Shown here piece after piece: positions 23,903 to 36,378 of a stretch of 64,000 nucleotides of DNA. The notes beneath the pieces are model-generated. The model did no database searches and was not told where the DNA came from. It was given only the letters and a program-made list of their open reading frames with translations. This DNA is from Echinococcus granulosus (lineage: Eukaryota; Platyhelminthes; Cestoda; Cyclophyllidea; Taeniidae). A program made the translations under genes and the position numbers. The first letter of the stretch is position 1; each line of letters starts with the position of its first letter. The stretch is taken from NCBI RefSeq assembly GCF_000524195.1, contig NW_020170454.1:124001-188000 (forward strand). The letters run 5' to 3'.

Positions 23903-26900
23903 CTAAAAACAGAGGCTGTGATAAATTGCCACAACCAGTCCGAAGAGGTGGACCGAGATGCCCAACGCGTCGACTGAGGCCATGATGGCTTCCCCCTTCT
24001 GATGACGATACAGTCCACCAGTAAGGCAATAAGTCAATCCAACGTAGAGAGCTAACCAATGTGTGGGAGTTCTATTGCTGTTCTTACACAGTGAGGCTAT
24101 GATTGACTCCAGTGGTATAATATTCTGTACCATAGTTGCACACAGTTGGAACGCAGCCATAAAATCGGCTACATTAGGCAGTCTGTCTGCTTCATTATGA
24201 ATCGCATATATGTAAACGAAGTAGAATAATAGGCAGATGTGAGCCAGTACCAGCATATAGCTATCTTTTGTAAAAACGGTGCAAAAAAACAAGTAGAGGA
24301 GATTGGCAAGACTGATCACCCCGAAAACATAGAAAATAGCGGTTTCCTGCGGTTCGGAGTACAAATTCAAGATGACCTGATTGAAGGCTACAATAGCACC
24401 GATCAGATAGGTCATTACAGTAGTTGAGGAGATAAATTTGGTTTTCTTAATGACTATACACTCGAGAGCTCCCATGGTCACGTAGGAGAGTGAAGCAATC
24501 ATGTAGTAGGTGGAGATGGGAAAAGCGAGCATATCATAGAGATAGGCAAAATTGTCCATTGTGGGAAGGAAAGCTGAGATTTCGATGCCATCCATGCTTG
24601 TCAACAAGGGTACTAGTAAATATTGATTTCTTGGATTTAAAAAGAGGTGGATTTTGATTGGCCATTTTTCATTTAGCGCGCCAACTCTGGAAATTTTGTG
24701 GGATATTTGATTCGATCGATGTAATCATCCATTTAAAGGTAATATATGTGTTCCTTAAGAATTACTTAGGCGGAATTTTAAAATTACATTAATTTATAGC
24801 CTGCGATAAGGCGGGAGTTTTTTTCTAATGGACGGTAATGTGCTACATGAAAAGCCGTCGGATTACAACAGCCGCGTGGTTAAGCGGAAGTGGACTTCAC
24901 TGATTTTTAAGGCGTAGATAGTCCCTGCGAAACTTTGATACTTTGTGACCTTTCCCACCCCTTTCCCATACTACACACTATGAGATAGCATCCTCTAGAC
25001 AGTCTTGACGATCCACCAGTCTGAAACTGGAGATGGGGGATAGAGACTACAATGGCATTGCATCACCGCCAGGTGGAATAAAAATATGTATTTTTATCAT
25101 TCACAATCAGTGTCTACCTTACAAGTTTAAACAACTTAAGTGCCTTTAGGTCTGATAGCAACAATTTTAGGAAAATAAGTGGAAAAAATGAGAAAGAGGA
25201 ACGGTTCTTTTTTTGGTCTGAGTAGGGTAGAACCTGTACACGACCTAACAAATCCCACAGTACGTAGGGGATCAGTATAGACCTAGCCAAAGTTCGTAAT
25301 ATGTTTGAATAATAAACAAAAATGTCTCTGAAGTCAATATGATGAATGAAATTTTATTTGATGTATCGTGAAGCTTTGATGTATGTGCCTCCCAATCCCC
25401 TCAGTCACACTCCATTCTTTCTTTGTGGTCACCGCTTAATAATTCACAACACTAACATCTTTAGTTCAAAGTGTATTTTTATAATACTTTCCGAGGTGAT
25501 TTTTTTCATCTTCGCACGACAAAAATTTCTCCCCTTAGCGAATTCAGATTCCCTGTCGCCTATGAACGATGGGTAGACTGTATGGGGAACAACCACTTTA
25601 CACACATTTTTGGGGTGGGGGGGCTGGTTTAAGTTAAGAAATGCAATATCCCATTCGAAATTCGCACGTCGTAGTACATTAGCTGTGTGTAGGAAAAAAG
25701 AAAATACCTTTTTTCATCATTTGCTTATGATAATCACTGATGGAATAAAAAGGCACATAGCGATGTAAGCCTTAGCCCAGTCATTAATTAGCCGGACAAA
25801 AAAAGGAATCTGACGACGTGATCTACGAATGGAAAAAAAACCCTAAGTAGTTTTAATGAAAACTACGAGATATGACAAGCCCTCAGCTGTAGGCGAGGTT
25901 GACATGTGTCCCAACGTTCTGGCGTGCGCTTAAATGAACTGCTGGCTGGGCAAGTTTGCTTACAACCCACATCGGAAATGGGGGCACGAAAAAGCATAAA
26001 AACAAAAACTTTTCTGATTTATAACACACCTTTTCTTCCAATCGCCGCCAGCAGGGATGCCCTTGTGATCTGTATCAAGTAGGGGAGAGGTGTGCGCACC
26101 ACTGACCACCGCCCAAGGAACTGATAGATGTCGAGGTGATTCAAAGGGAAGACCAGAAGAAGGCGCCGCATCCTTTGGAATGGACGACCACTGGTGCTCC
26201 CTACTTGTCTGTAAGAGAGTAAACAAAGTCCTGTAACCTTACCCTAATGGGCAAGGTTTGAGCTCTAAAAATTGCTCATTGTGAGGCAAAATTGGGTGAG
26301 TCAGAGCCATGGCAAAAAGTTTGGTTGACAGTGCTGACAACTGGATGCATTAAGTGGAGAGGATAGGTGTAGATGTGGCCACACACACACACACATATGC
26401 ATACGTATGCATATATGCTTCACTTAAGGGTGAGATGGAAAATTGAGGAAGGAAAGTGTAAATGCGTAAAACCCTCCGTCCTCGCCCCTCACCTTCCCTC
26501 CCCTCTTCAAAACGGCCTCCCACTAAACCATCCAAGTCATTTTAAGAGGGTAGAAAATTCGTCATATGCTATGATTTCAGTAAAAAAGTAAAGCTACCCC
26601 AAGTACTGTCCAAAGTCCTCCAAAAATATGACCAATAGTAAGCGTTACAAGTTATCTAAGTGTGAATCTAGTCTGTGCATTAAAAACCTCATTGTAGGCG
26701 AAATATACTGTAGACATGGCCCTATTTGGCGTGAGCAGTTGATAGGAAAAGCTACAGCGAAATTAAAAATTTGAGATGTAAAACGTTCATCTCATTGCCT
26801 TTTTAATCTGTTAAGTATAAATTTATGAGCAGTTAGTCCCGAAATGGATGATTCCCTCGAGTTTCAAATAGCCGTCTCCTTTTTTAGGGTCCCGCTGGAG

Positions 26901-29478
26901 AAGATACGCTCAAAAAAGTTGCCTTTTCATAGCAGTCACACCTTTCCTCTCTTTCACTGCTTTTAAGTCACTCACTCCGTTTGCGACAGGACCCGCTTCG
27001 CCCAGGCACCACCAAATGGGAGAGAGAGAGCATGTGTCACGTATTTGTGACGCTGCTGGGTGACGTGATGGATGGATATTGGGTCGTAAACCATAATGCA
27101 TATTAAGGAGGTCAAAATATTCTGATAGGGTTTTAAACATAGTACTTCCCCACTTTTCTGGAACTCCTTCATTCCTGCTGTTCCCCCAAACCCCTTCGAT
27201 CCACTGAGGCATGGGATAAAAATCCTCCCAAAAAGGGAGCACTTCAATTATTCCTCTTGTTGTTTCAATGCATTAGTAAATTTGAGGGATGCTTGAAGGT
27301 AAAGCAAGTGGACCAAATGATCGAGAGCTCACTCATGCTGCATGTAACTACAATCAAAAAGTAAAGCTTCAGTAATTAACTGTCCAGACATGACGTGACA
27401 CCTGTCAACTTGGTTGGAGTTCTAAAATGCTACAAGTAACCTTTTCATGTACCATTTTCCGTTTTATTTGTAAAGTGTGCCATCCAGAGAGACCTTTTAT
27501 TCCTAAAATGTGACAACAACGACGCTTGCTTTTTATTGCGTCCAAACCCCATGACGTAGTTCCAATTACTTAGAAAATGTGGATTTCATTAAAAGTGCCC
27601 TAAAACGGTTTGCATTAGACCTTCGTAGGGGTACTGGAAAGTCAATTAAAATAGGCAAATTACTTAAGCAAGATTGCATAAATTAAGCCTTGACAAGACA
27701 AGAGTATATATTAATCGAAAAGCGACTTCTTCCCTGCCACGCCAAGTTTTAGCAGTACCTTCACCCCAGAAAAACAAAACCTTTTTAAGAAGAAATTTAA
27801 TGTTACTTGTGCAAAAACTGCAATAATGGGACCCCACGAAAACAATTTTTCTTGTCACCTCGATCTACACGGTGCCAGCTTAGTGACTTTCGCTTGTCCC
27901 TCCTGCCCCCAGAGAGCAGCGCCACGTTTTACTGTTCCTAGGGTCACCCTGAGGTCAATAAAGTAGCACTAAGCACTGGCCTTAATACAGAATGCCTACA
28001 ATAAATTTATTTCACTGTAAAGAAAACACAAAATTTGCCTGCTCGTTACTTACTTGTCAATTTTCTTTTAATTAAATGGACAAAGCTCCTATTCATCTCC
28101 GCCTCTTTTAAAGCAATCCTCCCCAACCTAGGAGAACAAAAGCGGCTAGCGCAAATGCGACAAAAAGAGGGTAAGCCTAGTCAACACAATGGTCTCAATG
28201 GTAAACCAAAGCTTGTCGGTGCCACGTTCGAGCGACGCAAAAGTGCCTTTAAAAAGCCCCACTTTATTGGCTGCAAAGGGGTAGGCATTAACCCCAACTC
28301 TCACAAGCCTTCTCCCTCTTATAGTGTCTCCTTCCTTCTCTTTTTTAAAAAACAGGTTAATTAACATTTTCGTATAATACTCTTAAATAGGCATTGGGCT
28401 CCTGCTAAACAATAGTCACATGGTCTCTATTGGCAACAGGTTTGGATACTAGGCGGGGGGAATGCACTACCAGCGGATATTTTAAATGTCCTTTTCTCTC
28501 CTCCAAAAGCGAGAGAGACTTAATTATATTTGACAATATAAAGTTTGCATTAGAAAAGTACAAATCGGAAGGAAATTAATGCAGTGCATTAATTTTATGC
28601 CTTGAGAAAAAATCACTTTAAATGCACTCCACTAGAATAAAGCGCTTAAACGGAAATTGCACCTTAAATAAACAAAAAGTTATTTAAACATATTTGTATT
28701 AATTCTGTCTCATTTCACTTTTACGATTAACCGGAAGTATGCCAATTGATAACTGATATGGAGAAAAACGTGGCCTTACAAGACAGGCGTCATGTGGCTC
28801 CACGTCCAGCGTTTTTGCCTCCGCGGCAGACTTGCCAAAATTCGGGCCTTTTGACTTCTTCTCATGAAGAACATTCAGCTGTAATCGAATGAGTTTGATC
28901 CATTTCATTCTCTTGCTGTTAATCCCTTTCAGTTGTGTCATCTCCTGTGGCACTTTTACCGGCGGCGGGAAGGCATTCTCCGATTTCGAGCAGGCCTCCA
29001 AGGCATTAGTCTCCTCAATTTCGGCAATATTTACCTCCGACGAGGCTCTAGACGGTCTAGGCAGGAGGAGAGCTGGCTGAAGCAGTTGATTCTGCTTCGT
29101 AACACGCTCTGGTGAAATTTCGCAGTAGGAGACGGGACTGCTGGGTCGAGAATTAGGCATTCCTTTTCCATCTGTGAAATCCTTCATTTCTGGGGTGGTG
29201 GGATGGGACGAGGTCATGACGGCGGGATGTCAGGCGTGTTGTAGAGCTGCATTGGAAGGCATGTGGACTTGGTCGTTGGGATTTTCAGACAGCGGAAAAC
29301 GCCTGCAGTCTGAATGCACTCGTGCTGCCCCCTGTCGTACTGGTTCTTCGTCTCCTCTCATTGGTGGATTTCTCACGCCACTGATTGGTTCTTTTGGAAT
29401 CGGATTCGTCATAGGCCTCATGTGGGAACGAGGCGGCAATCTCTTTTGTTTGGTCTGTCATTTGATCTAATCCCTCCA
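23903..29478 (-). CDS. Unrecognised protein: Ser/Pro-rich N-terminal part plus about seven C-terminal hydrophobic segments
   Basis: Four exons join without breaking phase: 29377-29478, 28780-29189, 26030-26208, 23903-24629, giving at least 471 residues. Junctions are C|AA, codon boundary, and AG|A. Signals include GTGAGA and GTAAGG donors and pyrimidine-rich acceptors. The first 190 or so residues look disordered: acidic and Thr-rich, then NSRPSSPVSYCEISPERV, then a basic segment around MKWIKLIRLQLNVLHEKK. The last exon has an in-frame ATG at 24595, so it could also be a separate intronless gene. It encodes hydrophobic segments around YLYDMLAFPISTYYMIA, VMTYLIGAIVAFNQVIL, FYVFGVISLANLLYLFF, LVLAHICLLFYFVYIYA, FMAAFQLCATMV, LALYVGLTYCL and SVDALGISVHLFGLVVAIYH. 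I cannot place the family. More 5' exons are likely to the right. The joining is inference, while the last exon is the most certain part. Confidence 0.6.
26377..26414. repeat. CA repeat followed by a perfect 20-base palindrome
   Basis: A short (CA)n run ends in ATATGCATACGTATGCATAT at 26395-26414, which is its own reverse complement. It lies in an intron of the membrane-protein gene. Alternating purine-pyrimidine steps could favour a cruciform or Z-form, but no function is implied. Confidence 0.8.
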
Positions 29479-30230
29479 CTGGGTTGTGACCGATAAGGCG
29501 GGGTGAATATATTAACTCGTCAAAAAAATGTTTTCTTATTGCTGATACAAACATATGGCACTTATTTACGGAAAACAAAGTCCCCCTGACAGGGCATTGT
29601 ACTCATTGCCATGACAAAGACTCCAAATTCACCTCGGCTTTCTTGTAGGCATTCAAAAACATCTCGCGAGATTTTTATTGCCTTATAATATTAAGATTGC
29701 GATTTGAGAATTTAACCGTCTCCCAGAATAGCATTGACATTTCAAGGTTTATTCCGGTAAAGCATTTTTTGGAAGAAAGAAAATGATCGGCTTTTTCGGC
29801 AGCAGCGCCGACCCGACATAATTTGTGGTTAGAGTCATGAAGTAATTAAACTTGAAACTTCCTTTACAAATTAATCAACCCCCAAATTAGACTAAATTGT
29901 CACACAAAAGGCTTTTTTGCTTCATTTACATTGTATTTGCACGCGGAGCTCAATTTCGTGTTATACGCAATTTCAAGAGATTTTATGTAAAAAATTCAAC
30001 TTTAATTATTCTCCAGCTTCACTAACAAATCAAATCTATTCACCGGAAAGCTGTATTTTTTTAACAGAAAATTTAGAAAATGACACTAAACGTCGGAGGT
30101 CGCGAGATAGGGGCGTTTGTTTCCGTGTGAGAAGTGAGGCACTGAAAGGAAACGCCTTGATCTGCCTCACAAAATGTTACTTGCATTTACCTAAAAGTGC
30201 CCATCTTCTCTCCTTTCCTTTTCAGGAAGC

Positions 30231-30244
30231 GGGGGGGGGGGGGG
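30231..30244 (+). repeat. 14-base G homopolymer
   Basis: An unbroken run of 14 G residues. Such runs are hard to sequence, so its length may be wrong. Confidence 0.8.
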
Positions 30245-30699
30245 ATCAGGATTTATGCTAAAGACAAATAAAGTTTCGACCACTTGAGTTTCTGCTATGG
30301 GTTGCCTAGGCTCGGGTGGTTTATCAAACGAACTGGAAGTGATACTGATGCCTCTTTACATCTTCAACAGGTCCTATCTCAATTCAAAGTGATTAAAAAC
30401 TTCTACGGTGTCCTTTAGACAGTTAATCAAGTCGGGTTGGTTCGTATATTACAGGAAAAAACGAAACACCTCTACAATCAGGGAAGATAATGACTTAGTT
30501 ATGGACTAAATTGCATCGTAGGTGTTTTTTGGGTGATGCCAAGGAAAGAGAAGGTTTGTTAGCGTTAATTAAAGGTGACTGTGATAAATGCTACGTAAAA
30601 ACGAGCACAATGAATGCTAAACGGAAATGAAAGGTTGTGCAGTGCTGGGTAAAAGTGGAGTTCCGGTCTAAAATAAATAAAATTTCTCATTTAAATCTA

Positions 30700-31790
30700 C
30701 GCATAGGACCTGCTTTATGGGCTGTGGGGTTGTTAAGAGTTGGTAGTTTGTTTAAAACTATCATTAACTCCGTGGGCACTTCACTCCTTCTAGGGTGTAT
30801 TTCCACTCGGCGCCGTGGCGTTTGGGTCATGTCAGTAGACAGCCAGCACTTTCAAAAGACTCGGAGAGCTGAAGTGGTAGGACTGGCCAAAAGGACAAAT
30901 ATCCTGATTTCTACAGCTGAACAACCAACCCCAGTGTCACGGGTGAAGGGCATCTGCCACGAATTGGTGAGGCTGTGAAGGCGCCTAACGAAAAGGTTAA
31001 AAATGACTCCTGCCTTTGGCAATTGCCCCAATCCCCTGCTCTGAATGAAAGGTGGTAACGCCTGAAGGAACACCAGGCTTGAACCGTTTGAAGAAGTCAC
31101 TTGTGGAGCTGGCAAAAGATCCTATCTACGTGGAACAAGCGCTATCGCCCCCTCATGTCCGCTACCTGAAGGGAATCCAGGTAGCGAGACAAAAAGACGA
31201 ATGAATAGGTGGCACTTATTTGAGAGCAAAGTGGTATGGCGGAAGGGACGCAACCATTGGTCCCATGAGGCTACTTTAGATTCCCCCTTTTATTCAATGT
31301 CTCCGCTTTTGGGTCAACTTCCTTGCGGCTGGAGATTGGCATAAAATAAGCCCCCGTTGCTGGGTGTCGTTTGGTCTTGCGTAGTAAGAAACCGGTGCAT
31401 TTCCTCCGCCTCAGTATAGTTCAAAAACAGGATTAGGTCTTGCATATAAAAGTATCAAATGTGATTAAATGCCTTCCCACTTAGGGGAAAATTGAATGAT
31501 TGGCGTTGGTTGTTCAGCGGCTGGGGGGTGTTCAAGGCACCGACGTCAAGGTGGTGGCCAACTCAGGAGGTTGATCAAGGAGAGAGGTGAGGACAAGGCT
31601 TAGAAGGGGGAGAGGAGCTATACAATGGCTGGACAGTTTTCTGAACTACTCGGGCACTTCAGACTCCGCATGCCATACCTCCGCTTCTAAGGCATGACCC
31701 TCAGAGGCTGCTAACAGCCTCCCCATGTATTCTTGAGGACTCAGCGAGCTGCATTTTTTATGCTTATATGCTTTTTCTGAATATCACTTT
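30700..31790 (+). mobile_element. TRIM-like retroelement, third and more decayed copy
   Basis: The 3' half is clear: GGAGGTTGATCAAGGAGAGA at 31567, then the purine tract TAGAAGGGGGAGAGGAGC at 31601-31618, then a terminal-repeat-like start. The inner block is recognisable at 31215-31255 as TTTGAGAGCAAAGTGG followed by GGAAGGGACGCAA, matching ATGAGAACAAAGTGG and GAAGGGATAGACGCAA in the 16-kb copy. The left border is a guess. An open frame of about 110 codons at 30637-30978 overlaps it and looks like chance. Confidence 0.4.
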
Positions 31791-32628
31791 AAATATGTTT
31801 GTTTAAATGCATAAATATGGCATTCTTTTAGCTTCAATTTCGTGTTAAGGCGAGTCTTTTAACGATTCTCGACCAAAAGGCGGACCCGAATAGGCGATAC
31901 AGTCCTAAGCATCCTAGCTCATTCCTCTTCCAAATCTCTCACCAAGATCTAAATATATCCTATAAACTCCAATGACAATTAATTTTTAACTCTGAACTGA
32001 GAAAATTAAACTCATTTTAAGTTGTTTTTGGTCCCCTAAATCCTTTTTTTCCTTAAAGGTTTGTGGATGTGACTATTGGGATATCCACGTACCAGATAAC
32101 ACCTTGGTGAAAGTTACTCCTTGCCTTGAGAAAGTGAACAGCTAAACCAAACGAATTTAAACACAGACTAAGGCGACAGGATAACTGCCACTCATTAAAT
32201 GATAGTGAGGTTTAATTTTCTTAGCAAAAATCAGGTTGTCAAGTGGCGTTGATCATATCGCGTATTGGGTGACCAAGATGGGTGGACAGTTTATGGCGAA
32301 ATCACTAAATTAACTCACTGCAACTTGAAAGGACTTGAGAAAGGCATGTTAGTTGGTGTATGCATTATAGGGCATAATTATGCGTCGGTCTTTGTGGTGC
32401 TAGCTATCACCTTCCCGCCTGGAGGATGTGATTCAAGCTTGTGCTCTTGAAGAACTGAGCTTGCCTCACTGCCATGGCTACAGAGGTAGTCCTTCTCGTG
32501 GGGATTTTGGAGAAAGCTCCGAGCAGAAAATGATAAATTGCTTAAAGGAGCGTTGCCTCTGAAATGAGTCTTGAATTTTGATATCTCACAATTACATGTC
32601 ACCCTTGTTAAGAAAGTTTAACCAGGGG

Positions 32629-33030
32629 TCACTTGATTGATGAGGCAGCACCATCACGGCTGTGTCGATAGGCAAGATTTCGTGATGGAAGCACTAACAG
32701 ACGACAATAAACTTGAAGGACTGTCGGTTTGGCCTTGCCCTTGTCTTTCACTTCTTCCACACAGATGAAAGTAGACTGTTCACTGACTGGCTAATTTAAC
32801 TGACTTGTCATGAGAAATAACCTTCCTATTTCACACGCCACTAACCGCATACATTTCTTCACAAATCAGACATTTGTCACTCCATCTCTACAGGACAATG
32901 CTTTGCTTTGCCCATCTCTATCTGTCTGCCTGTGTGTGCGTGGGTGGTCGACCGTAGACAGGACTGTCCTCGCCCTGGAGGCCAAACAACTAGGAATGTG
33001 ACCCATCCACCGGAAACAATTTACTTAGGC
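32629..33030 (+). repeat. Dispersed repeat family 2, copy 2
   Basis: Collinear with 15447-15850 in the same orientation, starting GGGGTCACTTGATTGATGAG and ending near CCGGAAACAATTTACTTAGG. There is no coding capacity. Divergence is high and the borders are approximate. Confidence 0.55.
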
Positions 33031-33909
33031 AAACAGGCAGGCCTAATGGGTCAGTCAGGCGAATGACCCACTGGCGTTCCCGCAAGATAGAGCATGGAAC
33101 GACCTAACGACGCATCACATGGCCCAATAGAGGACTACCAGTAATGGAAAATTATATGATCACCTGGAAAATAACTTAATAGAGCGAATGAAGGAGAACA
33201 GTAATGGAAGCGCCTAGGACCAGAATGTTTTTCCTTTATGCCCTTACGCACAAAACATCCCAAAGAGGTGGGCTTAGCAAGCTTGTGCGACAAAGGGAAG
33301 TCTTTTTCCCCTTTTCATAGATGATTATACCAATAGAGCAAAATCTTCGGCTAGGTTTTTTTTGGATGTTATTTATTTGTTTTGTGCCTTAAATATTTCA
33401 TGATTACGTTGGCGCTTGGTTTAGAATTTATTGCGTGCTCCAAATTCTACAAGGTTTGCGTTAATTTAAAGCGTGATGAGAATTAAGGAAATAAACAAAA
33501 AAAATGCAGAAATACTATTAGCTGCGTGATTTCTACACTACATTTTACTTCGCTTTTGTTTGTTGTTGTTTTTGTTCCAGTAGGCACTATCACCCCTATC
33601 TCCCCTTTTACCTCTGAGAGGGTCATAAAATCAAGTAACACTTATTTGCCCACCAAAAGTACTGACTTATGACTAACTGACATGTACTTTTAGAGGCAGA
33701 TTTCTTTAAAAATGCATTTTAAAAGGAACAACAGATTCTAGCAATTTCAGAACCTTTTCCTTCCTCCACGTGTAGAGAAGCTTAAAATCTCCCGAAGGCC
33801 TACATCAAGTCCTCAGGTCTTATTACCACTACACGAGTCGGAACGTAATTTCGTTGTAGATCACCAGGGCTACCAGGCGACCTCTCATTATCGGGGTTGA
33901 CGTAAAGTG

Positions 33910-33993
33910 ATGGCTACGACAGCACGACGGAGGAAAGGGAGTGGCAAAGTCTTCCCCCTGGATGTAAAACTTAAGCAAATGAAGACCAATTTT
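33910..33993 (+). CDS. Possible first coding exon of an unknown basic protein
   Basis: An ATG at 33910 opens 28 codons starting MATTARRRKGSGKVFPLDVK, rich in Arg and Lys, ending exactly before a GTGAGT donor. No matching downstream exon was found on this strand before the antisense unc-104 gene. It could be a real first exon or chance. Confidence 0.22.
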
Positions 33994-35264
33994 GTGAGTA
34001 TTTCAGAGGGAAATTCCAATTTATCTCAATGTTCCGGGAGAAAAACAAAGTTAATTCAAATGCCACAACTCGGAGGACATTGTGGCTTGAACGGCAAGTA
34101 GTTGGCAAAAAGACGTTAACACTGGTTAATGCATGTTTATCTTTCGCCAATTTGAGGCAATGAACATTAGACAACAGAAAGAGGGGCGGGAGGGGGAGGA
34201 AGGTGGGGGTGAGGGGGAAAATGGAAGAACGGTAACTCAGAGACAAACAACCACAATAGTCAGGATGAGAATGCCTGCTGATGTCCGCTTCTCAGGCCTT
34301 TAATCTTCCCAAGCGTGACCTATTGGGGCAAGAAGCAAATAGCAATAATTCGTCTTTGATTTTTTTCACGCTAAAGGCCTGCTTATGGTAAAAAAATGCA
34401 TTGTGTCTTGAAAACTTATTTTTGTAGGCAACAAAGAAGAGATGATCGTTATTTCTTAAGTAAAATGGATTACAGTGTTCGAGTTTGTTAAAACAAAGCA
34501 TAAAAATGAAGCGCCATATCTCTTGAACCACCTCGTCACTAAACACACGTGGTCAAGTCTTTTGTCGAGGAGTTTTCAATACCCAAGCGATTGCACTTGT
34601 TGTTTAAATCACCTAATTTAGACCGTGGGAATTTGGATTTCCCACATAAGTGGAGTCCTTTTCTCTTTCAAACGTCTTGAGTCTCCTGCTCAAGTGAAGT
34701 GTAACTACAAACCCCAGGAGGGGTGACAACACGGCAAGGATCTAATTACCCACATGAAGTAAATAAACAAGCGAATAACGCCGATGTTTAAGTGCCTGGC
34801 ATTCATCAATCCCCCTCTCCATTTCGCCCCACTGAAGAAACTGGTTTGTCGCTTAAGTGTAACCCACATCCGGTCCTGGTTGTCTCTCTCTCTATCAAAC
34901 TTACGATAGGCATATAATTATCTGATTACACCGGTGAAAAGAGTCCGTATAATTACGCTATGAAGGGACTTGAAAATAAGTAAAATAAGACGTGCATTTT
35001 AATTGATCTCGCTGGCGGTGGACTCGAGACTGTCTCATTAGCTTTAAGTGTGAGTTGTGAATTTCAAAACAGCGCTTTTAATCAAACTAAATTATTCATT
35101 AAATAAAAATACGATACTTTTTGAAGTGGAGTGAGGTAAAACAAAACGGACCGGCCAGTTGGAATCCCAAGTCGAAACGGTCATTTGATAGAGCTATCAA
35201 AATTGGGTGAATACGCAGGCTTCCATATTTCACGGGATTCTACGCATTCGGGCGGCTAGGCAAA

Positions 35265-35440
35265 TGAGTGAATGGATTGATGGAGGAGTGGCGGAAAGGG
35301 TGAACGAATGGATGGATGGGTTGATGGAGGGACTCTAGGAGGCATGGATGAAAGGGCGGAAGGATAGACAGCTGCTCAGGTGGATAGACGGATCACTGAA
35401 TGAATGGGCGAAGGTGCGCAATGGACGAATGAATACATGG
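35265..35440 (+). repeat. Degenerate ATGG/ATGA array
   Basis: Repeated GGATGG, GATGGA and GAATGGA units with many substitutions, the same motif family as the arrays at 52.2 and 63.3 kb. It lies just past the unc-104 3' end. Confidence 0.6.
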
Positions 35441-35699
35441 TGGCTGAGTCTGTTGTAGTGGTCACAAACTTTCTGAACTTTTTGGATGCTAACTCAATCA
35501 TGAATACTCATGCTTGCATCTTATTTCTGCGTGGAAGAGTATTTCATCCAATTTCCAGATCACCCCAAGATCCGTTTTCCTTCATCAGTAAATTTTCCCG
35601 TTTTAAAGGTCACTTCAATGTGTTCAATCCCATTCAGGTTTGGGTCAAATGTCGAATGTCTTATAACACGAAGACGCCACATATCAGTAGATCTAAGCT

Positions 35700-35705
35700 T
35701 TTATT
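35700..35705 (-). terminator. Candidate polyadenylation signal of unc-104
   Basis: TTTATT on the plus strand reads AATAAA on the minus strand, about 250 bases after the TGA at 35956. This supports the gene ending there, although a GTGAGT overlapping that stop leaves doubt. Confidence 0.35.
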
Positions 35706-35955
35706 TTATTCCCACCAGTAAGCAATCAACTGCTTCAAAAACTCTTCCATATTTTAGGTCCTATTTTTTCATTTGTCCCTCCCGTCTATCAGTATAAGTC
35801 TACTACGTTACGAGTTACACAATGCTCTCCTGCAACGTGATTTTATCATCCACTACATTTTCGCATGTTAGTGAGCAGTTTACCAAACACCTATCCATTA
35901 GCTTGAACCGATTTGGCATCGTGAGGCGAAATCATCAAGGATCAAAGCAGTCCAC

Positions 35956-36378
35956 TCACTTAATCTCTCCAGCCATCAGAGGGTCTATGGCATACAACCA
36001 CTCGTGTATCTCGTTTCTACTTGCGCTTGGCCCAGTCTTCATGAAAATTTTTCGATCGGCGTATTGGAGAGCAAATATCATCGGATGTTTGGTTGGTTCC
36101 ACCACCTTTGACCTTTCGGGGCTCGTTTTCTTTGGACCGAATATTTCACCCTCCTCCGCACTTAAGAGACAGGTGGATGAATTAGACAATACCAATTACC
36201 TGTACTCTAAATGAGCTACTTTAAGGTTGATAATCCGTCGTTCTAGAGTGTCTTTCTCGTTTTCATAAATGTAGAGAAAGGGTCGTCGAACCATGATCCA
36301 GCGTGGCACCCAATTGGGATTTGATTCATCTGCCACTAGAAGTAGTCCTCTTCTATTCACCACCGGACTAATGCGTAC
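35956..36378 (-). CDS. unc-104: unc-104 exons for the pleckstrin-homology (PH) domain and C-terminus
   Basis: Two exons (36200-36378 and 35956-36160) are separated by a 39-base intron. They read [49 protein letters not shown] and [16 protein letters not shown], the closing PH domain of KIF1A/UNC-104. That domain binds phosphoinositides on vesicle cargo. The frame stops at TGA just after GEIK. KIF1A continues for about 16 further residues, and the sequence ATTAA|GTGAGT here could be a donor to another small exon. Confidence 0.93.

Larger units (their letters stand above)
29479..35699. other. Stretch between the membrane-protein exons and unc-104
   Basis: This must hold the 5' end of the minus-strand membrane-protein gene. 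I found no exon that joins in phase 1 to 29478. It also contains a TRIM-like copy, a copy of repeat family 2, a 14-base G run, a possible plus-strand exon at 33910 and a degenerate ATGG array at 35.3 kb, each listed separately. Confidence 0.35.

Noticed and set aside
30637..30978. A 113-codon plus-strand open frame
   Set aside because: It falls in the decayed third TRIM-like copy, has no protein similarity that I recognise and has no splice signals.
35822..36214. A 130-codon plus-strand open frame
   Set aside because: It lies antisense to the two PH-domain exons of unc-104 and mirrors their codons.
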